A stretch of DNA of 64,000 bases from Microseira wollei NIES-4236 (lineage in GTDB: Bacteria > Cyanobacteriota > Cyanobacteriia > Cyanobacteriales > Aerosakkonemataceae). A program made the translations under genes and the position numbers. The stretch spans positions 1-64,000 of the forward strand of contig NZ_BLAY01000016.1 in the NCBI RefSeq assembly GCF_020521235.1, given 5' to 3'. Under the pieces are notes generated by a model that saw only the letters and a program-made list of their open reading frames with translations, was not told where the DNA came from and did not search any database. Numbering within the stretch: position 1 is the first letter of the stretch; every line of letters starts with the position of its first letter. Of the stretch, positions 28,546 to 36,880 are shown in pieces.

Positions 28546-28680
28546 ATTACTCAGCCTCAACAGCCAGATTTTTATGTATTTTTTACATAAATTAATATTT
28601 TATATTTTGCAGAAAATCCTGGTTTTTTGACCGGAGTTATAGACAGAAGGAAGACAAAACCGCTTCACCCTAAAAAGGAG
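28546..28680 (+). promoter_or_regulatory. Upstream element C of the PPC gene
   Basis: TCAGCCTCAACAGCCAGA, TTTACATAAATTAATATTT, TTTTGCAGAAAATCCTGG and GACCGGAGTTATAGACAGA occur in the same order and spacing as in elements A and B. The match fades after about 110 bases, before AAAAGGAG and the start codon. Confidence 0.6.
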
Positions 28681-28688
28681 TAGAACAT

Positions 28689-29447
28689 ATGCCTCCCATT
28701 ACTAACTACGTTATTGGCAACCTAACCAGCACCCCGGTTACTCGCACCGACTTCCTAAATGAAACTTACACTGATGATGTCTATCGCTTCAACATCAGTG
28801 AAACTAATAGCATCAATCTAGACCTGCGTAACATAAGTGCTGGTGATGACGCCGATCTTTATCTGTATCTGGACAGCAACAACAACGGTCAGTGGGATAC
28901 GAGCGACCAACAGCTTGCAAGTTCTCTTCGTGGGAGCAACAGCGATGACTCAATCAACTATGTAGCTTCGACAGGTACTTATTTTGCACGGGTTCAGCGC
29001 TTCGCTCCCGGTAGCAATGGTGGTTTAAACTATACACTGGACTTATCTAGCACCCAACAGTATCCCTCTGCAACAACCGCCCCTAATCTAATCCCTAACG
29101 AGGTTGATGGCGGTGTCTTGTCTCGCGGACAGACCTACACCTCCTCCGGATCGGTAGGTAGTACTGATACATCTGATATCTACAGATTCAGTCTAGCCTC
29201 AGCCAGTAATGTCAATGTTAGGCTCACGGGATTGACCAGCGATGCTGATATTCGTTTGATTCGGGACTTCAACAACAATCGCATCGTTGATGCCGGTGAA
29301 GTTAGCACTCAGTTTGCTTCAACTCGTAGCGGTACATCGTCAGAAAATTTTTCCTTTTTCCACCAAAGTGGCATCCCATTTTACGTCCAGGTCTTTCAGT
29401 ATAGTGGTGATACCAACTATCAATTGCAGGTGAATCCTACTGCTTAA
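28689..29447 (+). CDS. Protein with two PPC (pre-peptidase C-terminal) domains
   Basis: 252 residues made of two beta-sandwich PPC-like domains. Domain 1 (about 25-120) has DVYRFNISE, DADLYLYLDSNNNGQWD and YFARVQRF; domain 2 (about 145-250) has DIYRFSLASA, DADIRLIRDFNNNRIVD and FYVQVFQYSGDTNYQL. PPC domains occur in secreted proteins and may bind calcium through the Asp/Asn loops (DSNNNG, DFNNNR). No signal peptide is present, so export by a type I or leaderless route is possible. The start follows AAAAGGAG. It shares its upstream element with the hetP-like genes. Confidence 0.75.
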   Translation: MPPITNYVIGNLTSTPVTRTDFLNETYTDDVYRFNISETNSINLDLRNISAGDDADLYLYLDSNNNGQWDTSDQQLASSLRGSNSDDSINYVASTGTYFARVQRFAPGSNGGLNYTLDLSSTQQYPSATTAPNLIPNEVDGGVLSRGQTYTSSGSVGSTDTSDIYRFSLASASNVNVRLTGLTSDADIRLIRDFNNNRIVDAGEVSTQFASTRSGTSSENFSFFHQSGIPFYVQVFQYSGDTNYQLQVNPTA

Positions 29448-29561
29448 ATTCGGAGTTGCAAAAACTTAGCAAGCAATCAGGTAATTGCGACTATTTCATT
29501 GCAGTGAATTTAATTCATATTCGCCCTGAAAAGTTCATAACTTGGTTGTGTTCGTGATTGA

Positions 29562-29588
29562 CAGTAAGCGGCCTTAGCGCCGCTTACT
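29562..29588 (+). terminator. Hairpin downstream of the PPC gene
   Basis: AGTAAGCGG and CCGCTTACT form a perfect stem with a CCTTAGCG loop, about 115 bases after the stop codon. No T-run follows, so function as a terminator is uncertain. Confidence 0.45.
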
Positions 29589-29718
29589 GCCACAATTATT
29601 CAAGAATTTGAATATCCAATCTGGCACAATTGCGCCGTAGACAAGTGTTTTCACCTTTCACTGACACCTGTCACTTTCTAGTTAAACAGATAGACTCAAT
29701 CATCAGAAGTAGATAGAT

Positions 29719-30432
29719 ATGACAACAGTTTTACAACTTGGGAATCGAACGATCGCGGCAGAGCAAGTCATGCCATTACTGAGCAGCTACCAGATGCTGC
29801 CCCAATTGTTGCGCGAGAGTATCATTGACCAAGCCATTGCCCCTATTGAGTGTACTCCTGAGGAAATCGCTTTTGCTTACGAGAAATTTTATCAGCAAAA
29901 TCAGCTAATCTCAGAAACTCAGCGGCAGACTTGGCTGGAGCGTTACTGCATGAACCAACCATATTTAGAAGAACTATTGATCGTGCGGCTGTTGAAAATT
30001 GAAAAATTTAAACTGGCGACTTGGGGTCATAAACTAGAATCTTACTTTCTCAAACGCAAGGGTGCGCTAGATCAAGTTGTCTATTCTCTAATTCTGACTA
30101 AAGATAAAGAGATGGCTCAAGAACTTTACTTTCGCATTCAAGAACGAGAGCAGACCTTTGCCGAACTTGCCTACGAATACTCACAAGGCCCAGAAGCCGA
30201 ATCCGGTGGAATTATTGGTCCGATTGAGCTAGGCAATATCCATCCAAATCTGGCTCAGTTGCTTTCTGTTAGCCAACCGGGTCAACTTTGGCCCCCCAGG
30301 CCGTTAGGAGAATGCCTGCTGATTGTGCGCCTCGAAAAATTGATTCCAGCGCAGTTGAATGAATCGATGCGCCAACGGTTGCTCCGCGAACTTTTTGAAG
30401 CCTGGTTGCAAGAGCATCTGAGTCACTTCTGA
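29719..30432 (+). CDS. PpiC-type (parvulin/SurA-like) peptidyl-prolyl isomerase-like protein
   Basis: 237 residues, without signal peptide. An N-terminal helical region (residues 1-110) precedes a parvulin-like domain (about 115-215) with FAELAYEYSQGPEAESGGIIGP and the PGQLWPP and LLIVRLEK strands typical of rotamase domains. In cyanobacteria such soluble proteins often accompany HlyD/ABC exporters, including HetC-type ones, where they may help load secreted substrates. No transporter is seen here, but hetP-like and PPC genes are directly upstream, which fits a secretion-linked role. This role is inferred. Element D begins a few bases after its stop. Confidence 0.75.
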   Translation: MTTVLQLGNRTIAAEQVMPLLSSYQMLPQLLRESIIDQAIAPIECTPEEIAFAYEKFYQQNQLISETQRQTWLERYCMNQPYLEELLIVRLLKIEKFKLATWGHKLESYFLKRKGALDQVVYSLILTKDKEMAQELYFRIQEREQTFAELAYEYSQGPEAESGGIIGPIELGNIHPNLAQLLSVSQPGQLWPPRPLGECLLIVRLEKLIPAQLNESMRQRLLRELFEAWLQEHLSHF

Positions 30433-31163
30433 TTGGTACTCGGCCTCAACAGCCAAATTATTCGGCAATTTTGACAAATTTATATTTTTATCGCTAAAAA
30501 AGAACAGTGTTAACCCAAACCCTATCACCAGGGTGAGGATGCGATCGCTCAAATTTTTCCTGACAAGCCAACCCCTCTGAGCCATCATCGTTTTGATGTC
30601 GCGGTAAATTCCAGCCCAGAGGATGCGATCGCACAACTATCTCACTTCATCCTACGTCTTGCCAAACTTTGCAAGCAGTTTTGTTTTCAATTGGGTGCAA
30701 CACAACATTGTAGGGGCACGGCATCCGAAAATCTTTGAGCTGGCGACAAAGCTTACTGATGTTCCCTACCCCCCCATTGATCTGACTGAAAATGGCTATA
30801 AGTGTATTTCACGCCCGTTGCAAACCGCTATAAAAGCCCCCCAAGGCATTAGGGGGTTGGGGGGATCGATGCGTAAGTTCTGCAACAGATCTATGCCAAA
30901 CCCTTTCTAACCGCAAAGAAACCCGGTTTCTTTGATCATACCTGCGCCAATTTTCTGAAACGCCCACACCCTAAAGGGTGTGGCTACACAAACCAAGCCC
31001 ACCTGCGTGGGCTAAAATTCTTACAGGCTGCGTAGGCAGCCAAAGTTTGTGTAGCGGCATCCTTAAGGGTGCCGGATGCAAGGCGAAGGTATTATTTGAG
31101 AAACCGGGTTTCTAGCTTTTTTCCATAAAACTGCTATATCACCATTTTTAACCGCACCTGCAA
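30433..31163. other. Repeat-rich gap with element D
   Basis: No gene supported. It begins with element D (30436-30490: CGGCCTCAACAGCCAAATTA and a diverged TTGACAAATTTATATTTTTA), then has a GGGGCACGGCA fragment (30713-30770), an AGAAACCCGGTTTCT half (30917), hairpins ACACCCTAAAGGGTGT (30966) and AGCCCACCTGCGTGGGCT (30996), and an AGAAACCGGGTTTCTAG half (31100). Confidence 0.65.
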
Positions 31164-32117
31164 TCAGATTTCAAAAGTCTCGGTGACGCTAACTTCACCT
31201 AAACTTACTTGGATATCAAAGCTTTCTCCTGAATCCCCCCGAAATGGTTTTAATTGAATGTAGTTATACTGACCTTGAGATTGTACTTCCGCGACGGTTT
31301 TTCCCGCTGCGAGTAAACTTAGTTTTAGGTTGGCTGGCAGAGTCTTTCTACCCACTGGATGCACTTGCACTAAGACGATCGCTTGCTGCTCCGAAGTCGG
31401 CGTAATCGTCATCAGCAGCGCTACTGATTGATTTTCCAGTTCTACTCCCAAGTCAATCAGTTTGGCTGCTTTAACAGTCTCCTCATTACTTCTGAAACTG
31501 GCTACACTTGTGCTATTTCTAAACGCTAGATTCCCTTGATTTGTGCTTAAAAGCGCTGACAATGATTGCCAACCAGCTTCAAATATATTCTCAAACCATT
31601 TGCTGAGTTGGATGGGTTGGGGAACTGGTTTTACTGCTTCTAGCAAATCTGGTAGCGCTCGCAACTCCCCAATCGCTAATTCACCGCTGTTTGGAACCGT
31701 TTTGCTAAATCCCAACAATGTCGCTTCTCGTAGCGTTTCGTCAAGCTGTACCGCTACATAGCCAATTCGATCTGACAACACTTCTAACGGAATGCCAACA
31801 ACCGCATCTTCTGGTAATACCGGACGACATTCTAATTTGCCTAATTTAGGAATATCTAAATCGGCGACATCCAGGATTGTTTGCATTAATGGATTACAAC
31901 TAAAACTGGCTGACCAATTTGTTTCAATTCCCATGCAATCCAGGTAAAATTTGACTGCATACACCGCCAAAGTATTGAGATAAACTTGTTTGGCTTTTTG
32001 AGGATTGGAATGGTAACGTTGAAACTGTTTCGCTCGCGCGTGCGCTGATAAAGCCAGCGTAACTTTAAACGTCCAAGGTTCGATATCGGTGTTGATGATT
32101 GATTGATTTACCCTCAT
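31164..32117 (-). CDS. DUF1822 family protein
   Basis: 317 residues. The DUF1822 core is clear: YLNTLAVYAVKFYLDCMGIETNW, NPLMQTILDVADLDIP, GKLECRPVLPEDA and DRIGYVAVQLDETLREATLLGF. The family is cyanobacterial and of unknown activity; its genes commonly sit beside sigma factors and CHAT/CHASE2 genes. Here the start is six bases after the stop of the sigma-like gene, so the two are one transcript. I infer that it belongs to the CHAT/TPS module, perhaps as a regulator or binding partner of the sigma factor. Confidence 0.86.
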   Translation of the reverse strand: MRVNQSIINTDIEPWTFKVTLALSAHARAKQFQRYHSNPQKAKQVYLNTLAVYAVKFYLDCMGIETNWSASFSCNPLMQTILDVADLDIPKLGKLECRPVLPEDAVVGIPLEVLSDRIGYVAVQLDETLREATLLGFSKTVPNSGELAIGELRALPDLLEAVKPVPQPIQLSKWFENIFEAGWQSLSALLSTNQGNLAFRNSTSVASFRSNEETVKAAKLIDLGVELENQSVALLMTITPTSEQQAIVLVQVHPVGRKTLPANLKLSLLAAGKTVAEVQSQGQYNYIQLKPFRGDSGESFDIQVSLGEVSVTETFEI

Positions 32118-32123
32118 GGCTCT

Positions 32124-33035
32124 TCACTCTCTAATACATTGCATTAACTGGGAGCGAAATTTTTCGCAGCTTCTTTGAAAGAAACTACTCAATGTTGGAA
32201 TTTTCACATCTAATTCTTGGGCAATTTCTTTCCAACTTTTTCCATCAAATCTTTTTAATGCTATCGCTCTAAAATTCGCATCTTTTTTAGGTCTAATATA
32301 TTCTTTTTGAAACACTTTTTCAGCGTCTTCTTCTAGACATTCTCGTACCATGTCAAACAATGAAATTGGTTCTTCTGGTGCGACAATATCGAATGGATCG
32401 TCAGGCCAAGGTAACACATCGATCTCCTGATTTCTGTATTCTCCCTCACATTCTATAAATACTCGTTCCAATCGAAAGTTGACCCAGTTCATAAATTTTT
32501 GTTCTCCCCTTTCGGGGTCGTAGTTGTCAATCTTTCGACAGACATAGATTAAAGTTTTATTCACTACTTCATCATAAAGCAAGTTATAAAACTTGGGGGA
32601 TAATCCAGGTCGTTTTGGATGACAAAGTCTACCCGAAAGTCTAATGGCTTCAATCAGTTGTGTTAAAGCATGTTGCCGTAACCTAGAACCAGGCGGGTGT
32701 CGTTGCGCTTCTAATGCGAGATTTTTGAGCAGTTGCCCATCCTCCAGGGCTTTTTTACAAGCTTGATTCCGCAGGGTGTTAGCCCATTCTCTCATCGATA
32801 TAAGTTTTGGGTTGTAATTGTGCAGTTCCTCCTCAATTTGGTGCAAAAACTGCTGTTTTACTTGCTCGTAAATCTCTTGATAAACACCAGATAAAGGTTC
32901 ACCCATAGGCGGACGAGCAATTTTGCGCGAGCGCAAAATTTCTTTCACTAGCTCCTCTAAGGCTAACTGCCGCTCCGGAGTTTGGCGAGCGTGCCGTTGC
33001 GCCTCTAGTACTAATTGTTCAAGTTGCTCATCCAT
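32124..33035 (-). CDS. Sigma-70-like factor upstream of DUF1822
   Basis: 303 residues. The second half carries a region 2-like segment (FYNLLYDEVVNKTLIYVCRK, NYDPERG..FMNWVNFRLERVF) and a C-terminal helix-turn-helix (KSWKEIAQELDVKIPTLSSF followed by FQRSCEKFRSQL) resembling region 4 of sigma-70. The first 150 residues look like a duplicated N-terminal copy of the region before it (compare LALEAQRHPPGSR with LVLEAQRHARQTP). It belongs to a cyanobacterial group of sigma-like proteins linked to DUF1822. It probably drives transcription of the CHAT/TPS block, but that target is a guess. Confidence 0.75.
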   Translation of the reverse strand: MDEQLEQLVLEAQRHARQTPERQLALEELVKEILRSRKIARPPMGEPLSGVYQEIYEQVKQQFLHQIEEELHNYNPKLISMREWANTLRNQACKKALEDGQLLKNLALEAQRHPPGSRLRQHALTQLIEAIRLSGRLCHPKRPGLSPKFYNLLYDEVVNKTLIYVCRKIDNYDPERGEQKFMNWVNFRLERVFIECEGEYRNQEIDVLPWPDDPFDIVAPEEPISLFDMVRECLEEDAEKVFQKEYIRPKKDANFRAIALKRFDGKSWKEIAQELDVKIPTLSSFFQRSCEKFRSQLMQCIRE

Positions 33036-33200
33036 AATCTAAAAAGTAACACCAAAAGTGCTATTCATGGCTGGGTGCGATATGCCGACCGCACGCACTC
33101 GCGTTCGCAATTTGTTTTCCTTCCTCTCGTAACCGCAAGGTGTCGCGTTAAGAGTGTCTGTTCATTGCGCTTTTGATTGTCAAACTGTACTTCTACTTTT

Positions 33201-33255
33201 TACTCAGCCTGGACAGTTAGAACTTTCTGCATTTTTTACAAAACTTAATATTTCT
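33201..33255 (+). promoter_or_regulatory. Element E, diverged copy of the hetP/PPC upstream element
   Basis: ACTCAGCCTGGACAGTTAGA and TTCTGCATTTTTTACAAAA, CTTAATATTTCTGG match elements A-C. No matching gene directly follows; the next plus-strand gene starts at 33603 with a MITE-like repeat between. It may be a relic of a lost gene. Confidence 0.45.
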
Positions 33256-33411
33256 GGTTAGGGTATAACCCAGATGCGGCAGGCTCAAGTGCTTTATTTA
33301 TCGGAGGAAATGCGTAAATGCCGAGATTTGTGCCTGACTGGTATAAAAGTTTAAAATAATTTGTTGATTTTCAAAGATAGATGAATGGCGACGGTAAACT
33401 GATAAATAACC

Positions 33412-33557
33412 CAAGTTGCTAGTTATAACTATCGTGGGTTGCTCAATTGCTAATCGCAAGCTTGCTAATTGCTGATGGGAAGATTTTTCGGTTCTACCAG
33501 CCATTAGCTATTAGCCATTAGCCTGTCTTCAGCGCTAAAAAGATAACTAGCAACAAG
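33412..33557. mobile_element. AAGTTGCTAGTTAT-ended palindromic element, copy 1
   Basis: Starts AACCCAAGTTGCTAGTTATA and ends AGATAACTAGCAACAAGCGT, so the arms are inverted repeats of about 18-20 bases. The inside holds TTGCTAATTGC and CCATTAGC heptads. Further copies: 40485-40661, 52621-52772, 62237-62398 and 63581-63742. No transposase is encoded. Confidence 0.75.
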
Positions 33558-33602
33558 CGTTAAATATTGAGATTATTCCTTTTTCCTGCCACGGATATTC
33601 CA

Positions 33603-33941
33603 ATGACGCCAGCTCAGCAAAAAGCACTCTTAATTCAGTCAACAACCGGACTGAAACCAAAACATTTTGCCGATTTAATCCGAGCCTCGCAATTAATTTG
33701 CGACCCAGCGGCTGGAGTTTCGGGAATTGTTGTAGAAACCGACTGGGAAGAGTTAGGTATTCCCTTGAGCGTCGCTGAAAATCTTAAAACCTTGGGGCAA
33801 AAGTATCGGTATTCATCTCCCCACGTGCCAATGGAAATTGTCTGGGAGCAATTGACTAAAGAAAGTCGCCAGTGGTTGATTGAATATAAAAACCAATTGT
33901 GGCGGATAGAAGAAGCTTTTCCCGCCCTAGATGAAGATTAA
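33603..33941 (+). CDS. Conserved cyanobacterial hypothetical protein
   Basis: 112 residues from ATG at 33603 (MTPAQQKALLIQSTTGL); the frame is open back to 33567, but the upstream part is less convincing. The protein looks soluble and mixed alpha/beta, with FADLIRASQLICDPAAGVSGI, the IPLSVAENLKTLGQKY segment and WEQLTKESRQWLIEYKNQLW. I do not recognise a family with a known function. Its stop codon is followed within a few bases by CAATTAGC heptad repeats. The neighbours give no clue: a palindromic element before and a repeat-rich gap after. Confidence 0.65.
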   Translation: MTPAQQKALLIQSTTGLKPKHFADLIRASQLICDPAAGVSGIVVETDWEELGIPLSVAENLKTLGQKYRYSSPHVPMEIVWEQLTKESRQWLIEYKNQLWRIEEAFPALDED

Positions 33942-34403
33942 TCGCTAATAATCAATTAGCCATTAGCAATTAGCCGCCGCCACGCTCTTACCAGCACCGA
34001 GTCTGGGGAAATTCGGCGCGATATGCACACCCCTAGCTACGGGAGAGCGTAAGCGTGGCGTAGGCATTCGCTGCTTGGGTTCGTGCAATAATTAGAGAAA
34101 AAGCCCTTGCAGCTAGCATCGCGCCACCCCCGAATCCCAGCATCACCATCGGCATCCCACCTACACAAGCGAACCAGAAATTTTGGGTTTAAGCAGTCAA
34201 AATTACTACAATTTAGTAAAATTAATTAAAGCCCGACAAGGTGATAACCGTGGAGAAAGCTTGTGGACAATCTTATTGAGCTGGGATTGGGCATGGGGCA
34301 CGATCGTATTGGGGTAGAGGCAGAATGTTCTACATTCCTCTCCTCCCCAGTTCCTTGGATTCCTTTCGGGTACCTGAAAAAAAATCTGCGAGGCTGAAAA
34401 CCC
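33942..34403. other. Intergenic region, no gene seen
   Basis: Begins with AATTAGCCATTAGC heptads directly after the upstream stop. A GAGAGCGTAAGCGTGGCGTAGGC segment near 34043 is a common interspersed cyanobacterial word. Nothing else is recognised. Confidence 0.6.
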
Positions 34404-34817
34404 ATGACCGAAATGAATATCAATGATGCAGTAGCTCATCCTTTGGCGAAATATCGCAATCATTTGGAATTCAATGGATATCAGGTAGAAGAAGAAGAAG
34501 AAGATCTGCTTCTATGCCGTCACCCAAGAAAAGCCAATATGATGCTAAGAAATATTCCAGACAGAGGAGTATTAATCATCATACCTTACGATTGCGAGCC
34601 AGATGTCGAGAAAATAGAACTTTTGAAATATGCCAACGATTTGAATGCAAATTTTATGTTTATAAAGGCATATATTGATGAAGAAAAAACTTTGTTTCTA
34701 GAAACTTTTTTTGACGGCGACTATGACCGGAAAAACTTTTCAACGCTTCTGGATAACATAGAATCAGACATGGAAGTTTTGGCGGAACACGAGCTAACGC
34801 AAGAGTATTTGCAGTAA
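34404..34817 (+). CDS. Small protein resembling YbjN/T3SS-chaperone fold
   Basis: 137 residues, acidic, with a glutamate run (VEEEEEDLL) early on. The layout (short N-terminal helix, antiparallel strands MMLRNIPDRGVLIIIP, an ELLKYANDLNANFMFIKAYI helix-strand unit, and a long C-terminal helix) resembles YbjN-like or type III chaperone-like folds that are common as small adaptor or regulator proteins. This is based on pattern only, so the family is uncertain. It stands alone between repeat-rich gaps. No membrane segment or signal peptide is seen. Confidence 0.6.
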   Translation: MTEMNINDAVAHPLAKYRNHLEFNGYQVEEEEEDLLLCRHPRKANMMLRNIPDRGVLIIIPYDCEPDVEKIELLKYANDLNANFMFIKAYIDEEKTLFLETFFDGDYDRKNFSTLLDNIESDMEVLAEHELTQEYLQ

Positions 34818-35207
34818 GAAAAAAATCATCAGGTACGCCCACTAACTTTACAGCTGCCAACGATCGCGCCAGACAGAACCGTAGGAGACAAGGAGGACAA
34901 GGAAGATAGCTTCTTGTCTCCTACTTGTTGTAATAGATATTAGTATTAAAATTCACATTAATATTATGAGTTTTTACTTAGGTTGGCGGTCTGGGCACTA
35001 CGCTCTTCGGAGCAAAGAAACAAAGGTGATTTGCGTAAGTCATAAAAATTACAAAAATCAAAAAAGAGTAAATATGCATCAGACTTCTGCAAAAACTACC
35101 CTCAAAGGCGGGCAGAATGCCCACCCCACAAGATTTATTGCAGAGGTCTATTGCATTTCTGCCCAAACTCCTCAATACTTGGGCAAAGGGCAAGACTCGT
35201 TTTCACT
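34818..35207. other. Intergenic region with hairpin repeat
   Basis: No gene supported. ACTACCCTCAAAGGCGGG, then CAGAATGCCCACCCCACAAGA (about 35095-35132), repeats the sequence seen at 18992-19030. GTAGGAGACAAGGAGGACAAGG and GTCTCCTAC near 34881-34923 form an imperfect palindrome. Confidence 0.55.
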
Positions 35208-35693
35208 ATGGTTAACACTGAAACAATAGACCTAAAAGTCAACGGCGAGGTACGTGCTTTGAAGATCGAACCCCGCGTTACCTTGCTGGATGCGCTGCGG
35301 GAATATATCGGTTTGACGGGTACGAAAAAAGGGTGCAACCAAGGTGCTTGCGGTGCTTGTACGGTACTGATAGATGGTCGCAGAATTAACTCGTGCTTGA
35401 CATTAGCGGCGATGAATGTGGGTAAGGAAATTACTACCATTGAGGGACTGGCAAAGGGTGATGAATTACACCCGATGCAAGCAGCATTTATCAAGCACGA
35501 CGCCTTCCAGTGCGGTTATTGTACGCCGGGACAAATTTGCTCGGCGATCGCATTATTAACAGAAGGACATACCCAGTCGGATGAAGAAATCCGGGAATGG
35601 ATGAGCGGCAATCTTTGTCGCTGCGGAGCTTACACTAATATCGTCGCCGCAATTCGGGAAGTGACGCCAGGAGGTGAAAATGCGTCCGTTTAG
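35208..35693 (+). CDS. paoA: Aldehyde oxidoreductase [2Fe-2S] subunit (PaoA-like)
   Basis: 161 residues from ATG at 35208. It binds two [2Fe-2S] clusters: a plant-type ferredoxin site (CNQGACGACTVL, then a Cys at INSCL) and an all-helical site (CGYCTPGQ and GNLCRCGAY). In the xanthine oxidase family this subunit passes electrons from the molybdenum centre to FAD. E. coli PaoA has a Tat signal; this protein starts close to the ferredoxin domain and lacks one, so the complex is probably cytoplasmic. It overlaps the FAD-subunit gene by 14 bases. Confidence 0.87.
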   Translation: MVNTETIDLKVNGEVRALKIEPRVTLLDALREYIGLTGTKKGCNQGACGACTVLIDGRRINSCLTLAAMNVGKEITTIEGLAKGDELHPMQAAFIKHDAFQCGYCTPGQICSAIALLTEGHTQSDEEIREWMSGNLCRCGAYTNIVAAIREVTPGGENASV

Positions 35694-36651
35694 TTTCGCT
35701 CGAGCAATAGAGGTAACGGGTGCGATCGCAACGGTGCAAACCAACCCAGAAGCCAAGTTTATCGCAGGCGGGACAACCTTGCTCGACTTGATGAAGCAAG
35801 ATGTGGAAAAACCCACCCAATTGGTAGATGTTAATTCGCTGCCTTTTTCCCAAATTGAAAATATCTCGAATGGGGTGCGAATTGGAGCAATGGCAAGGAT
35901 GAGCGATGTGGCGGAAAATTCAATTATTCGCGATCGCTTTCCGGCAATTTCCCAATCCCTCCTCCTCAGCGCTTCCCCCCAACTCCGCAACATGGCATCG
36001 ATTGGCGGCAATTTAATGCAGCGCACCCGCTGCGGATATTTCCGCGATCCGGCGTTTCCTTGTAATAAAAGAAACCCTGGGTCTGGATGTCCGGCGATGG
36101 CGGGAGAACATCAAAAGCACGCTATTTTGGGAACGAGCGAGCAATGCGCTGCTACCCATCCATCGGATATGGCTGTGGCTTTGGTAGCATTAGATGCCGT
36201 GGTCTGGGTGCAAGGAGCGAAAGGGGAACGCCGGATTCCGATGACAGAATTTCATCTGTTACCGGGGAATACACCGCATAAAGAAACCGCATTAGAAGCG
36301 GGGGAATTGATTGTTGCTGTGGAAGTGCCGGATGCAATTTATGCGGCGCGATCGCATTATATGAAAATACGCGATCGCGCTTCCTATGAATTTGCTTTGG
36401 TTGCCGCTGCTGTTGGTTTAGAGAGCGAAAATGGCACAATCAAAGCAGCGCGAATTGCTTTGGGAGGTGTGGGAACAAAACCTTGGCGGAGTCTTGAAGC
36501 AGAAAGTTTTCTGCAAGGGAAATCTGGGACAAGAGATAATTTTAGGCAAGCAGCAGAAGTGGCTTTAGCAGGTGCAAAACCTCTGCCACATAATGGTTAT
36601 AAGGTTGAATTGGCAAAACGCGCTTTAGTTAGGGCATTGGAAAGTGTTTGA
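35680..36651 (+). CDS. paoB: Aldehyde oxidoreductase FAD/[4Fe-4S] subunit (PaoB-like)
   Basis: 323 residues from ATG at 35680, preceded by AGGAGGTGAAA. The FAD-binding domain shows AKFIAGGTTLLDLMK and MASIGGNLMQRTRC. Four Cys (RCGYFRD, PCNKRNPGSGCPA, EQCAATHP) follow the arrangement of the [4Fe-4S] insert of E. coli PaoB, which separates it from ordinary xanthine dehydrogenase FAD subunits. The CO-dehydrogenase flavoprotein C-terminal domain ends the protein. It should pass electrons to an acceptor. The start at 35680 fits the MRPFSFARA beginning; a GTG at 35674 is also possible. Confidence 0.86.
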   Translation: MRPFSFARAIEVTGAIATVQTNPEAKFIAGGTTLLDLMKQDVEKPTQLVDVNSLPFSQIENISNGVRIGAMARMSDVAENSIIRDRFPAISQSLLLSASPQLRNMASIGGNLMQRTRCGYFRDPAFPCNKRNPGSGCPAMAGEHQKHAILGTSEQCAATHPSDMAVALVALDAVVWVQGAKGERRIPMTEFHLLPGNTPHKETALEAGELIVAVEVPDAIYAARSHYMKIRDRASYEFALVAAAVGLESENGTIKAARIALGGVGTKPWRSLEAESFLQGKSGTRDNFRQAAEVALAGAKPLPHNGYKVELAKRALVRALESV

Positions 36652-36880
36652 GGTAGAAAATGGGGTTTGTTTTTACTCTTTTGCCGCCTGGAGAGTATTT
36701 ATTTAATCAACCGCAAAGACACGAAGAGCGCGAAGTAAGGAATAGATCATCTTCTGGTGTAGAAGTAATACCAAATCCGCTAATTTTCTTCCTCTTCTTC
36801 TTTGCGTCCTTCGCGCCTATGCCCTGGCGCGCACGCTTCGCGAACGCGGTTTATTTAGTTTAGTAGAATCCAAAACCGAT

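Noticed and set aside
30304-30636. Minus-strand frame of 110 codons across the PpiC gene end
   Set aside because: It overlaps the PpiC gene in antisense and the shared element D, with no supporting features.
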